Assembly: GCA_026874595.1 (NCBI GenBank)
Contig: CM049306.1
Coordinates: 22,555,019-22,619,018 of the forward strand
Reading direction: 5' to 3'
DNA: 64,000 bases
Origin: Sipunculus nudus
Taxonomy: Eukaryota; Annelida; Sipuncula; Golfingiida; Sipunculidae
In this document: positions 1-11,761 of the stretch, piece after piece
Layout: each line of letters begins with the position of its first letter
How positions within the stretch are numbered: position 1 is the stretch's first letter
Program-made: the position numbers and the translations under genes
Notes under the pieces: model-generated
What the model was told of the DNA's origin: nothing
Databases searched by the model: none
What the model saw: only the letters and a program-made list of their open reading frames with translations

Positions 1-1912
1 GAAATTCGATCACCTATTATTACCTGAAAACACTGGTCGCTGTCAGGCCTACAAAGGACCACAGAGACATAATAAAAAGCATATCATTCTTCTAGGAACC
101 AGAAAAGCATTATCATGATGGCTGCCGTAAAGCTTGGACATTTAGTATTGATCTCGACCTTTATCTAGACATTGTCATACTTACAAACAATATGAACAAG
201 AGAAACAAACGGACTCAGACATTCCATCCCACAAATAATTAGATCAGTCTCGTCGAGTGACGAGATTAAGTCACATATTCATGTATCTCGCGTTGTCTGA
301 AATATTTTATTTATTTTCCTAGGGCAGAACGATAAATTAATTATACTCTTAATTATATAATTAATATTTCATTAAATTAAAAGCCAAACGCTCATATCCT
401 TGGCCTGTAGACTACTAATTCACATCGGCCGCATTTTTTCTGAGAAAATAATTGCACTTCTGCATTGCCATCTGCGATGTCACTATCTATACACTCCGGG
501 ATATCACTCGTATTGATACTTTTTTCTTTCATGAAGGTACGAGCTGGAAAGTTTATATGGTGATGGAGAAATGTAAGGTGGGGTATAGGTTTGTCGATAA
601 AAAAGCCAACTATAGAAATTGTCAGTAGATTTGTCTGGAAACGATTTTTTTCTTTTCTGTCCATCTCTAATAAATGTATGGCCGCAGAAAATATAGTTTA
701 CAACCATATTCCTCGTGGAAAATTCAGTTGTATACACTACATGTCTCCCGCAACCATTTGCTATTCAGACTGCTTTATGAGGTACATCCTGGTACGAAAA
801 AGGTCCTTTTCAGAAAGTACGGGACACCATTAGGCACGATCAATCCAGGAGATGTAGCCTGTTTTTCATTATCGATCTATGTCTCACTGCTTTGTAAAAT
901 ACCATTCCAAAAGAAGGTCCTTTGTTGAATGACTATAAATTTGTTTCGAGTGCCGTGCTAACATCAGAAACGTGTGAAAAATATTTACAAAGTGTTAGTT
1001 TTATTTTTGGGGTACGCTGCTGACTTTTAATTTGATTTATGACAGTGACAACAGGAAAGCCTCAGCTAATGGCGGTGTCAATCAACCACTAAAAATAGAA
1101 ATATCTGAGGCGAGTGTAATGCGAGGGGTGAATGGGAACTCAGAGATAATTTTCGTAAATTAAAGTTCAGGCTTTTAAGGCAGGAAACGTGAAACAAATT
1201 ACCGACTCCAATAAGAATAAAAATATATTTTTGGTTAATGATTAACACTATATACACAGTTCGTAAGTACACTTGGTAGGTACTTTATTCCAGTGATTGA
1301 GCTGCTGGACATAAGGAGACCTCGGGAATGGACCAAATTATATTTAAACAGTAACAGCCCATGGTATATTATTTTAAAGACACCGTCCCCTCCATAAGTG
1401 TTATCATACACTGTAAGTTTTATTAAATGAAGTGTGCGATAGTAACGTGTGAAGTGTGCGATAGTAACGTGTATCTTATAGAGAAAAACGGAAAAGCAGA
1501 ACTTTGTGACATATCTGGTGTCGTTACTCAAACTAGATTGGATAACATGAAGTCATCATTTCAACCTTGCAGTCTTTACTACAAGCATATTACCTGTTAT
1601 AAGTATCGGTTTCATTATTTGGTACCTTCACCTTGCCTTCTGAAAAATTTTGTATGATATAGCAAATAATTAGTATCAGAACCAGACATTTGTATGTCAA
1701 GGAAGCACGAGTTATTGCAAATTAAAGGATAAATTATAGCCCTTTTCAGATCGTTATATAAGAGGCCCTTGCGACTGGTGACTGGTTAGGCCTACCGTTT
1801 CATATGTCTTTTATGGTATTACCGGGGAATCTCTGATATTACATGCACTTGAATCTCTATAAATTGTGTTGTGATGTATAGATAAAAAGGGAGTTTTCAT
1901 TTTATAGAACGC
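1..1912. other. Unassigned AT-rich region
   Basis: I see no recognisable exon, RNA gene or transposon here. Open frames are all under 100 codons and have no family signature. The one clear local structure is a perfect 22-bp tandem duplication at 1429-1472, listed separately. Confidence 0.6.
1429..1472. repeat. Perfect 22-bp tandem duplication
   Basis: Two back-to-back identical copies (1429-1450 and 1451-1472) of a unit that starts GAAGTGTGCG. This looks like recent slippage or a short duplication. No function is visible. Confidence 0.95.
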
Positions 1913-2010
1913 AATGTGGTGCGCAAACATTATATACATGTTTTACTGTGTTGTGCGGGATCCTTAAGACTGTTCGAGATGTGGAAAATTCACGGCTAGG
2001 GATGTGAAGG

Positions 2011-2020
2011 TATATAAAGG
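2011..2020 (+). promoter_or_regulatory. TATA box inside solo LTR copy 1
   Basis: TATATAAAGG lies in the middle of the LTR, where the U3 promoter of an LTR retrotransposon is expected. The same motif occurs at the matching place in copy 2 (30446-30455). Transcription start would be expected about 25-30 bases downstream. Confidence 0.6.
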
Positions 2021-2375
2021 GGCTGTGTTTTAGAACAGGAGGGCAGAGAGAGCAGCAGAGCAGATTCCAGCGGACGCAGATGCGTGTGTCAGTATCTAGG
2101 ACCTTTAACGAATGCGGCAATTATATTTTTTTTAAAGACTTTCTCCTGGATGTTATGCATTTGGACTTCAGTTTACTTTCTGGGTTGTTGCAAGAGCTTT
2201 CCACAGGACTGTCAGTCTCCGAGAGTATACATTTCAAGAACTTATCGTGGTGACGGTGTTGTATCCAGGTACTGTGCACATTATTTTTCTATGTGATTGT
2301 ATTGACTTGTTGCTATATCGCTGTTTTACTGTAAAATTGTATTGATTTAGTGTATTGTATTGTTAGGGTTGTTTT

Positions 2376-2435
2376 AAGTCAGTGTTTTTTTGTAAACAAA
2401 TAACTATAATTTATTTACAAAAAAAACACTGACTT
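2376..2435. repeat. Palindrome in LTR copy 1
   Basis: A 60-bp inverted repeat whose outer arms read AAGTCAGTGTTTTTTTGTAAA and its complement, with one extra base in the T/A run. The other LTR copies carry only the right-hand arm in normal orientation. The left arm is therefore a local inverted copy, as a foldback or template-switch event would make. Confidence 0.85.
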
Positions 2436-2550
2436 CTTTATTCATTCCCCTAGACATTTCACGCTGCCTAGTGTTACAGAATCTGATTTTTTTTCTCCTT
2501 ATTTGTGTTCATCACGCATACGTGATCTGTTTATATTAGGTTCCGTAACA

Positions 2551-3239
2551 ATGTGTAATAAAATCCTGGCACACAACGGTCATGACCACTTTATTGGAAA
2601 ACGGACTGGACAGGATTACACAGCATTATAGACATAGGTATAAATTATTTATTTTTCCGGACAATTAAGACTGTATATAAACCGTTTAACTTTTCTGTTA
2701 CGGTAAACGGGAATATTTTAATCATGTAGTTAATGTCTAGATTAACAAAACTTACCGATATACAAGATACTGAAAAATGAAAAGACAGCAGGTCGTGATC
2801 AGATTATCACGGCAATAAAAGAAACAGTGTCCCTTAGGTCTCACGGAACAATTTACCACAAAAGGTTCTTATGCGGAAAAAAGGTAACTTTACTTACCAA
2901 TTCCCCCATACTCCCTCACGACGAGGGTTCTTTCGACAATACAACCCACTCAGTTGACAGCTGTACATTATCTTTAACTCTGGGGACACCTGCCAATGCA
3001 ATAGAATTTGTAACCATTTATCTGGTGGATGTACTTTGTTAAGCAAAGGTAGAGAGATACTTAATTATATTTATAGTCTTGGTCTTGTGTGTGCTTTCTT
3101 GCATGATAACGTTACGGTATTTCCGATAATGCTTCGTTTACTTTTCAGCGCCGCCTGGAGTTGATTCAGGGTAACGCGGGCCTCCAAGGGAGATGTTCAT
3201 GCTTGCTTTTCAGGCCACGGGTTTGTGTATTTTATTGCC
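2551..3239. other. Unassigned interval
   Basis: No conserved motif or repeat match was found by eye. A 71-codon frame at 2827-3042 (+) has no recognisable features. Confidence 0.5.
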
Positions 3240-3595
3240 TCTGGATGAAGGGTATGCGTTCATTCCCTGTTCGTGCGTGTGTGAGTTCACAACATAACTC
3301 ATGCAATCCTAAACGGAAATTCATGAAATGTTCAGGGTATTTCGAAAGAAGCGATTAGATTTTGGCGTTGATCCAGCATCTGCTCGGGATAATGGAGCAT
3401 CATAAAGGAATATTCACAAATGTACGGTCAATGCACAGAAGGATCCGCCTCTTCAATGCGATCCGGCCACCTGTTAAGTTAACGATCGAGCGTCCAGCAC
3501 CTCAGAGTGACGGTGCCTTGTGTATGCATAACGTTTTTTATTCTTGTGCTCATGTTGGAGCCATGTGTCTATTGGGGTGCACATTTATAGTTATG
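3240..3595 (+). repeat. Dispersed ~350-bp repeat, copy A
   Basis: Matches 28485-28875 (same strand) and 6250-6530 (reverse strand). Shared landmarks, in order: a T/G-rich stretch, TTCACAACATAACTCATGCA, a block around CATGAAATGTTCAGGGTATT, GGAATATTCACAAATGTACG and, in copies A and B, GAGTGACGGT. At peptide level all three copies can be read in a similar frame (C-S-Q-x near the start, then Q/K-G-I-F-T), but this copy has a stop in that frame. It may be a decayed coding repeat or a non-coding transposon. I do not recognise the family. Confidence 0.7.
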
Positions 3596-6249
3596 TTTAG
3601 TGATCAGGAACGTAGCAACAGATAATGATAGGTATTGTACTTTATTGTGCATGTATGTATAGGTCCCCCATTTCTGGTAACACTGATTGATTTTCATATA
3701 AAAATGTTCCGTTAAAGGCCTTAAATATTCACATAAGCCATGAAACTTAACCGAACAGAGGTAGAGGCGGTACAAATGTTTGATTCAATACTCATATCGC
3801 TAGTTTTTCTAACATGTATGAAATATTACCATTATTCCTAACTCTACCTTTATGACAATTTCACCATTGATCTCTTGGAAGAAATTCATGTCAAAATAAT
3901 ATTTGTCTCTAAAATTGTTCTGTTGTGTAGAAAAGACAAGGGACAACAAAGGATTTTGATGGAGACTGATTGGTCTGACGTATCAATGCCATCATGTGGG
4001 TATTGTAATACACCTTGGGTTTCACTTTTTTCTTGCTGGTTGAACTGAAGCTATATGCTTTGAATGTTCTTTTGGATACTAAGGTAATTCCGTTATATTA
4101 CTTCACATTTAAACATATTTTTTTTCTTTTTACTCCCATTAACTCCAATTTAATTGACATTTTCAATGAAATAACAAATGTGGTGTTCGTTTCATTTTAC
4201 ATGAATAATCTGATGTAATTGAGGTCCTTAAATGTTTTAATGCATATATATATATAAATTTGATTGAATTATACAAGAGCTGTGTCATATGTCTCATGTA
4301 CTATCTAATAAAAGGTCAATTCTTATCTATTATTCAGTTCGTTCTTGAATGTTTTACTCTCTTTTTTTACATCACAGAAAATATGCCGAGTCTAAATTCA
4401 TGCAATTACGTTTTTGTATAACGAAGTTAATTATTGAATTTGCTCTTTTTCTAAAGCATTTTGCTTGGTGACCTGAAATTACAATAAGATTTTATATCGT
4501 GCTCACGGAGGTTTGGTCCTGTGATTACATATCATGTACGGACCTACAGGAAACTGCCTAATTATTTTTAGAATGACGCCTCATGAGGATTCATAATCAC
4601 ATATTATTCACAAGGCTAGCTTAGTCTCAAAGCACGGTGTCCATATCGCATTTTTTGTTTATGCATGGTTGTAAACATGTTTCAGCATCGTAATATGTGT
4701 CGTTCGCCGGTCAATAATATTAATATTTTATGTATAATTTGGTGATTTATATCGATTACTTTGTAATGCAATAATGACAAAAATTAAATTATACAAGAAA
4801 TCAAGAAAATTACATTTATTTAAACCCCTGAGCATCTTCTCTTCCTAACTTACCTCCTTTGAATACGAAAGTGCTGCTTTAAATTTTCCAACGATTGTAT
4901 CATTATGACTTTTCATTCCCGAAGATAAATAAAATATCTCGTCGTCTGGGCCTCGGTTGATTTTGTCAAACTGGTTTCATCCCACTAGCGTCATCCTGTA
5001 TTGATATCTCCGTCGTAAGAGTTCGTACGTTTATTCTTGAAATTGTAGCACTTAAAAATAAAAGTTTAGAAATGGGCCATGCTAATATTTAGCACATTAC
5101 ACGCTTCAGTGACAAAGGCTGTCGACTGAGCTGATTGAGTATCGTTAAATCCATCATGATACTTTACTACAACAGTATATTATTTCAGTGATATATAACT
5201 GTCTTTGGTTGTCAGTCGACAGACATTCTTTTACAGAAATTGTATATCAGATATATTATTCCTGTCCCATGCAGCTTTGTTAGATGGCTCAAGATCGTAA
5301 ATCTCATAAATATTTAGGTATATTATTCAAATTATTATAATTCTTTTTACCTTTTCGAAAATGGTAAAATAATATGATTAAAAATTAGCTGATCAAAGAA
5401 GCCCTACCATTTGTCCAAGAATAACACGTCATGTTGTAACATTATCCTAGACAGAGAGGCACTTTAGCAGTCACAAATCCTCTGTTTCCTTACTTACAAT
5501 GAGTGTCCTAATGACTACAATTCATAAGTATCATCGAAAATAAATCTCTGTCAAAAGTTAGACTTCAAATCCTCAAAACCTTTTTAATATTCAAGTTGGT
5601 TACGGCTTGCTTTAATATTTTCTGCGTATACTTTCGTAGCCGCTGTAATTAATGATAAAGCCAACCCCAAATGGATATTACAAAGACTGCTCTTGCGAAA
5701 AAAAATTAAGCTTTGGATTAATGGGGAAAAAGCAGAAATTGAGGTTTGAAGTGTGTTAGAAAGAGTTTCTTTCATAAACGCTTGCGTAATTAAACCCCAG
5801 CACTGTTCTCCCACGAACATATTCATGTCAAAGAAAACATTTGAAAATCCGCTGTTACAAAATTTAAGCCGGTGATGTCATGTAATCAAGGGCTTTTAGT
5901 TTAACCAAATGATTCATTTAGTTAAAGTGGGAATGAAAAAAAAATAAATCTTTCGTTCAGGAAACTAAACCTTGATCATGGACAGCAAGAACTAATCAAA
6001 TATTACGGAGACCCCATGGGATTCTAAAGGAACAAGTCACAGGCAAGCCTGTGTAAACTGATTGTGTCCAGGATAACTTCATAACAAACTTAAAAAAGGG
6101 GCGGCTTCCCTTAAAGCTCACGGGAAGCATTTACATTAATTATGGCAATTATCATTGTCATTGGCCTGTAAACGACAGAGATTACTCGCAAATAAGGAAT
6201 AGACTCTAACACGGAGACACTTGTATTTGCGATTAGAAATCTGCATTCT
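3596..6249. other. Unassigned AT-rich region
   Basis: Nothing recognisable was found. An 80-codon frame at 5584-5826 (-) contains a long hydrophobic stretch but has no paralogue in the window and no family signature. Confidence 0.5.
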
Positions 6250-6530
6250 TAGGAATGCAAGCCTCCACATGTGTTTGTATTTACACATTTGGTCCATATT
6301 CCCAGGTTCATCACATATGTGAATATTCCTTGATGATGTTCACATCCTAAATCCTGTTCATGTGTTGGATCCACACTAAAATCCAATCGACTGTTCCTTG
6401 ACCCTTTCTCGAAATGCTCTGAATATTTCATGAGATCCTGTTCATTATTGCCTGAGACATATTGTGAACAATTAAAAACAAACACACAAACAAACACGAA
6501 CATGGATGACCGCATACCATCCTGGTGGGT
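6250..6530 (-). repeat. Dispersed ~350-bp repeat, copy C (holds an 88-codon frame)
   Basis: Reverse-strand copy of the repeat at 3240 and 28485. Here the shared frame is open for 88 codons (6249-6515), beginning with M-R-S-S and a hydrophobic run of V, F and C residues that resembles a signal peptide, then a charged region ending in H-Q-G-I-F-T. Copies A and B have stops in the corresponding frame, so this may be chance openness in a repeat rather than a secreted peptide gene. Confidence 0.6.
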
Positions 6531-6884
6531 GCAAGAACCTTCGCCCGATTATTAGCGTTCAATTATTCCGAACTCTTAGCGTTTTTGATGCTTCATCTTT
6601 CATCTGATGGATAATTTGTCAAGCATGGTTAAACAGGAAATTTGTCAAAACCAGGTACAATTGGTAATGCCAAAATATGTGCGAGTTCTTTCAAGACGAT
6701 TCCCTATGTCCACTCTCTCGATTACTATTTTCGATTGTTCTACGTTTAGCTTCAATCGCTTTCAGGTGTTCATTTAGTGAACAAAGCTCTCCGAGAGTGA
6801 TGTTCATGTCTTCATATAATATCTTTTTCCATTTTTAAGGAAACGGGGTGTAGCGAAAAAATAAAAGCAATTGCATTTTTATTT

Positions 6885-7475
6885 GTCCAGCGATCACTCT
6901 TCGTCTGTCGTCCGTCCGGTTGTCCGTCCGTCTGTCCGTCCGTTAACCAAGCACGAATCATAAACACTGGATCTGGAATCTTCTTATTTGACATGCAGGA
7001 AGGACCATGGAAAATCTGCTTGGAAACCTGAAATTAGGTCTCCGTTACCAATATCCTCCGAGATATGGGGCTCAGAATCCCCCCCCCCCCCCGAATAATT
7101 AAAAATTTGATACAAAATTTGAACAACCAATGAATTGTTCGCCATGATTCTTTGCATGCATTTTCGTCATGGACTGTTTCATCAGTTTCTAATTTTTACG
7201 CATTATTCCTCTTTTTTTAAGACCTTCAAAGAAGTGGTCGTCTGTTAACAGGGCACAAATCGTAACCACTGAAAGTGAAATCTTCAAACTTGACATCCAG
7301 AGAGGTCCATGAAAAATCTCCTTAAAAACCGGAAATTAGGTCTCTGTCATCCTCTGTGCTATGCTTCAGTTGAATGGGAATACTACCTACAAAATTTGAC
7401 ATTCAGATGATACAATTCCTTTTGTGAATGTCTTCTTAGTCAGCTGAACGTCATGGCCCATGGGTCACTTCTTAT
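6885..7475 (-). mobile_element. Pearl-like element, degraded
   Basis: Read on the minus strand, this begins near GTGACCCATGGG, CATGACG and TCAGCTGAC (7475 to about 7440). It continues with two divergent copies of a unit holding the equivalent of GAGACCTAATTTC and GGTTTCC, and ends in a (ACGG)n tract and GATCGCT near 6890. This order of parts matches the fuller element at 33378-34909. Bivalve pearl elements are known for a tandem core plus an ACGG microsatellite; the assignment is an inference from that architecture. A C14 run sits at 7079-7092. The left edge of the 1.59-kb tandem duplication lies inside it at 7232. Confidence 0.6.
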
Positions 7476-7850
7476 AATATAATTTCGACCTTCAAAATAC
7501 GCCAAAAGTGAATGTGATTTGTTGCTACAATTTGTCATGACTTGACCAAGAAAATGAATTTCAGAACAAACTAAACTTGTTTTCTTAAATTCTTTCCTAG
7601 GCGTTCAAATTGCATGTTTCCATCATTGAAAAAAAAATTATTATTCCAATGTTTTTTACCTCATATGGACTATAAATAAAAACTGTCACAATTTTCACAT
7701 GTTGCTGCATGAATCAATGTTATTGCTATTGTTAATCATCAGTATTATCACTCATCATTAAAAGTATTAATCTCGTGCTGTCATAGAATTTTTTTTATTA
7801 AAATTTTACTTCACAGTTTTACTTATCATATTAATCTGTTGAAGGAAATA

Positions 7851-8090
7851 ATGTCGAAAACAATTCGTCTTATTTACAGAAAAAATGATTATGATAGTTC
7901 TATCGTAAACAAAGAATTCGCTCATGCCATGCTGGTTAAAGAAATTCTAAGCGTTGTGATGCTATATAAATCCTTGTGGAGGCGGAGTCCTTATGGCGTG
8001 TCGTTTAAACGTAACTCATCAACCCAATTATGTGACTTTTTTATTGAGCATAAGAAGTATCATCAAATGATAGAAAGAATATCAAAATAG
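7851..8090 (+). CDS. Orphan 79-codon frame, duplicate 1 (hypothetical)
   Basis: The protein begins M-S-K-T-I-R-L-I-Y and is rich in K, R and S, with no signal peptide or membrane segment that I can see. An in-frame ATG 12 bases upstream (7839) would add four residues, but the second duplicate has an extra base between the two ATGs. The shared start is therefore 7851. The frame stays open in the 9444-9683 duplicate. The two copies differ at two codons, both amino-acid changing (V to I, A to D), with no silent change seen, so there is no sign of purifying selection. It may be a chance frame in AT-rich DNA or a small exon. I do not recognise any family. Confidence 0.25.
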   Translation: MSKTIRLIYRKNDYDSSIVNKEFAHAMLVKEILSVVMLYKSLWRRSPYGVSFKRNSSTQLCDFFIEHKKYHQMIERISK

Positions 8091-8694
8091 TGTAATCTTT
8101 TCACTTTGCATAAAACATTTGTAACTGTTCAAACTGTATTAATGTTGATTTTCAGTTCGATTATTTTCTTAATATATCAAGCTTGCCAACTCATACAGAA
8201 AACACCTTTTCTTTCTTTATTGTATGTCATCTTAGGCGCCATGTGTTGATGAATTCGATATATATATTATACATCAAATAGGATCTCAATTAATTTTATA
8301 CATATTTATATGAATGTACATGCTTAACTCTTCTTTAAATCGAAAATATTTGGCTTTCATAGATTAAACATTGTCTGATATGTTCATGCAATGCTTTAAA
8401 AATATGTTCAAGTGAACAGCTGCATGCTGATGCTATGTAAGGCCAAAAAACACACTTTTTTCATATAAATCAGTGCGCGAGGGCGATTTTTTTCACCTTT
8501 TTTTTGTATGTTTCGATAAAATTGTCATATAATCAGGGAAAAGCATGATAATAACAGAATGTTTCGCTCAACAGGTTTAAACACTACATTACAAAGGAAA
8601 TCTTATCAAAATTGCATTATTTTATCTGCTTGAAAGATATTGAGCTTAAAATTTGCAAGTTTCTGTTTAAATCAATATAAACATTTTGAAAAGT

Positions 8695-8711
8695 GGGGGG
8701 GGGGGGGGGGG
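8695..8711. repeat. Poly-G tract (G17)
   Basis: A 17-base G run in unit 1 of the tandem duplication; the matching run in unit 2 (10288-10299) is 12 bases. Confidence 0.95.
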
Positions 8712-8824
8712 ATAAAATTGACGAACCCTACCTATTTTTTGGATTTAAGTCCTTGTGTTTCAAGATACCCTGTGATTCACACGGAGTTTATCCGATGCTA
8801 AAATACCTCCTGTACTATGAGAAC

Positions 8825-10412
8825 AAGTGGTCGTCTGTTAACAGGGCACAAATCGTAACCACTGAAAGTGAAATCTTCAAACTTGACATCCAGAGAGGTC
8901 CATGAAAAATCTCCTTAAAAACCGGAAATTAGGTCTCTGTCATCCTCTGTGCTATGCTTCAGTTGAATGGGAATACTACCTACAAAATTTGACATTCAGA
9001 TGATACAATTCCTTTTGTGAATGTCTTCTTAGTCAGCTGAACGTCATGGCCCATGGGTCACTTCTTATAATATAATTTCGACCTTCAAAATACGCCAAAA
9101 GTGAATGTGATTTGTTGCTACAATTTGTCATGACTTGACCAAAAAAATGAATTTCAGAACAAACTAAACTTGTTTTCTTAAATTCTTTCCTAGGCGTTCA
9201 AATTGCATGTTTCCATCATTGAAAAAAAAATTATTATTCCAATGTTTTTACCTCATATGGACTATAAATAAAAACTGTCACAATTTTCACATGTTGCTGC
9301 ATGAATCAATGTTATTGCTATTGTTAATCATCAGTATTATCACTCATCATTAAAAGTATTAATCTCGTGCTGTCATAGAATTTTTTTTATTAAAATTTTA
9401 CTTCACAGTTTTACTTATCATATTAATCTGTTGAAAGGAAATAATGTCGAAAACAATTCGTCTTATTTACAGAAAAAATGATTATGATAGTTCTATCATA
9501 AACAAAGAATTCGCTCATGACATGCTGGTTAAAGAAATTCTAAGCGTTGTGATGCTATATAAATCCTTGTGGAGGCGGAGTCCTTATGGCGTGTCGTTTA
9601 AACGTAACTCATCAACCCAATTATGTGACTTTTTTATTGAGCATAAGAAGTATCATCAAATGATAGAAAGAATATCAAAATAGTGTAATCTTTTCACTTT
9701 GCATAAAACATTTGTAACTGTTCAAACTGTATTAATGTTGATTTTCAGTTCGATTATTTTCTTAATATATCAAGCTTGCCAACTCATACAGAAAACACCT
9801 TTTCTTTCTTTATTGTATGTCATCTTAGGCGCCATGTGTTGATGAATTCGATATATATATTATACATCAAATAGGATCTCAATTAATTTTATACATATTT
9901 ATATGAATGTACATGCTTAACTCTTCTTTAAATCGAAAATATTTGGCTTTCATAGATTAAACATTGTCTGATATGTTCATGCAATGCTTTAAAAATATGT
10001 TCAAGTGAACAGCTGCATGCTGATGCTATGTAAGGCCAAAAAACACACTTTTTTCATATAAATCAGTGCGCGAGGGCGATTTTTTTCACCTTTTTTTTGT
10101 ATGTTTCGATAAAATTGTCATATAATCAGGGAAAAGCATGATAATAACAGAATGTTTCGCTCAACAGGTTTAAACACTACATTACAAAGGAAATCTTATC
10201 AAAATTGCATTATTTTATCTGCTTGAAAGATATTGAGCTTAAAATTTGCAAGTTTCTGTTTAAATCAATATAAACATTTTGAAAAGTGGGGGGGGGGGGA
10301 GATAAAATTGACGAACCCTACCTATTTTTTGGATTTAAGTCCTTGTGTTTCAAGATACCCTGTGATTCACACGGAGTTTATCCGATGCTAATGTACCTCC
10401 TGTACTATGAGA
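8825..10412. repeat. 1.59-kb tandem duplication, unit 2
   Basis: Second head-to-tail copy of 7232-8824. It ends at the same TGTACTATGAGA motif as unit 1, after which the sequence diverges (GCTCAAAA). Small differences include one base fewer in a T run, one extra base just before the orphan frame, and the shortened G run. Confidence 0.97.
9444..9683 (+). CDS. Orphan 79-codon frame, duplicate 2 (hypothetical)
   Basis: Copy of the 7851-8090 frame, starting M-S-K-T-I-R-L and ending I-E-R-I-S-K. The N-terminally extended start available in duplicate 1 is out of frame here because of one inserted base. There are two residue differences from duplicate 1 and no silent ones. No known family was recognised; treat as hypothetical. 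Confidence 0.25.
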   Translation: MSKTIRLIYRKNDYDSSIINKEFAHDMLVKEILSVVMLYKSLWRRSPYGVSFKRNSSTQLCDFFIEHKKYHQMIERISK

Positions 10413-11698
10413 GCTCAAAAAAATGAACATAATTTATTGATAGCTTAAAAAAGTACCTTCATATTACTAGGTAAGAAATAAAAAAAACACAATGTACTGT
10501 ACAAATTGGATGGAACAGACCATGTTACATGGTAGCTATGCCTTTGGTATTTTTTCTCATTTGATAAAACGTCAGTCAATAATATTTATCGTCAGAGCGG
10601 AAAATACGAGAGACATACTGCGCTATAAAATGTTCATCCATGTCATTTACGCTACATTAAAGCTTCGGTCCATCCACTCTTTATAGGGATATTGTAATGT
10701 AGTCTGATTTAAATCATTTCATGGGTGAATTCCTTCCCAGTTAAATGATTGTCCAAGAACCTCTAGGATAGTCATATTTATTTCTGTGAAATCAGTCCAT
10801 CTGATTACAATATCCCAGGAGATATCCCTTTCTTCACGTGACATGTCACAATCCAGAACACTGGAGGGGCATTAATCCTTTAATTCTGCCTCGAACTGCT
10901 TATTAATTACATTTTATCTCTGTCATAAAAATATCTTAGACCCAATAGTGTATTTTCGCTTTACCACTGATAAAAAGTTCTATAACTTATAACTTTATTT
11001 AACTATAAGTTAAATTAACGAATCTACTGCAGTTTTTACCAATGAGAAACCTTATGCTTTTTACCAGGAACAGCTCAGCACTCTTAAATACCTTGGAACC
11101 CACTCTTCTCTAAGGAACATAATCATGACTCAACAAATCATTTTGGAATAATATTTTTTATATATGTAAAAAGATAATGTTATATAATCATGGGATAGTT
11201 AAGGTTGCTCAGAAAAATGGTGATATACGGAAATACGAAAGTTTAAGTCGGCTGCAATTTGACGGCATCTTATTATGTTAGGGTGAACATTTCTTTAATT
11301 TCGCTGGTTGAACAGAAATGATTTCTTTAATAAAAGATGCATAACAGTGTACTCAGAATGACCGTTTTATCATTTGGTGGCCAAAATACTAAACATTCTA
11401 TCCAAAGATTCAAAGCTCTGATAGATTCTCTAAATTAGTATTTCATGTTGTGCTACTGTTTCAGATATTCAAGGCATTACTGGAAAATAATTAAATCTTA
11501 TATCGGAGGCACTTAAATCACTAAACTGGCATCTTACTATACAATATTATGACAAAATGTGCTTATTCACAAACGGAGCACAAATCGCGCAAATAATATT
11601 ACATTACATTATTAATAATATCATATAAATATATATATTTAAAAGATTGCTTGCTTCGAAATTGTGAAATTAATGACACGCGAAGTGTGAAAAAATCG

Positions 11699-11761
<63 letters not shown>

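Larger units (their letters stand above)
1913..2550 (+). mobile_element. Solo LTR copy 1, 5' end degraded
   Basis: This sequence aligns over most of its length with the complete solo LTR at 30183-30956. Both share the TATA box (TATATAAAGG at 2011-2020), the purine-rich leader after it, and the 3' end GGTTCCGTAACA at 2550. The 5' end typical of the family (TGTTACAGGTGC) cannot be found, so the element is truncated or decayed there; the left boundary is approximate. No internal gag-pol sequence is attached, which fits a recombination remnant. The interval 2376-2435 is a near-perfect palindrome that copies 2 and 3 lack. An open frame on the opposite strand is an antisense shadow of the LTR. Confidence 0.78.
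7232..8824. repeat. 1.59-kb tandem duplication, unit 1
   Basis: This unit is repeated head-to-tail at 8825-10412 with an offset of 1593 bp. I see only scattered single-base differences, plus a poly-G length change (G17 at 8695-8711 against G12 at 10288-10299). The near identity means a recent duplication or continued homogenisation. The unit starts inside the pearl-like element and ends at TGTACTATGAGA. Confidence 0.97.

Noticed and set aside
1902-2120. 72-codon minus-strand frame, with a related frame at 30246-30548
   Set aside because: Both are antisense to the same solo-LTR sequence; their similarity comes from the repeat, not from a gene.
7232-10412. Regular spaced repeats considered as a CRISPR-like or regulatory array
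   Set aside because: It is two near-identical 1.59-kb units, not short repeats with unique spacers, and the DNA is animal-like.
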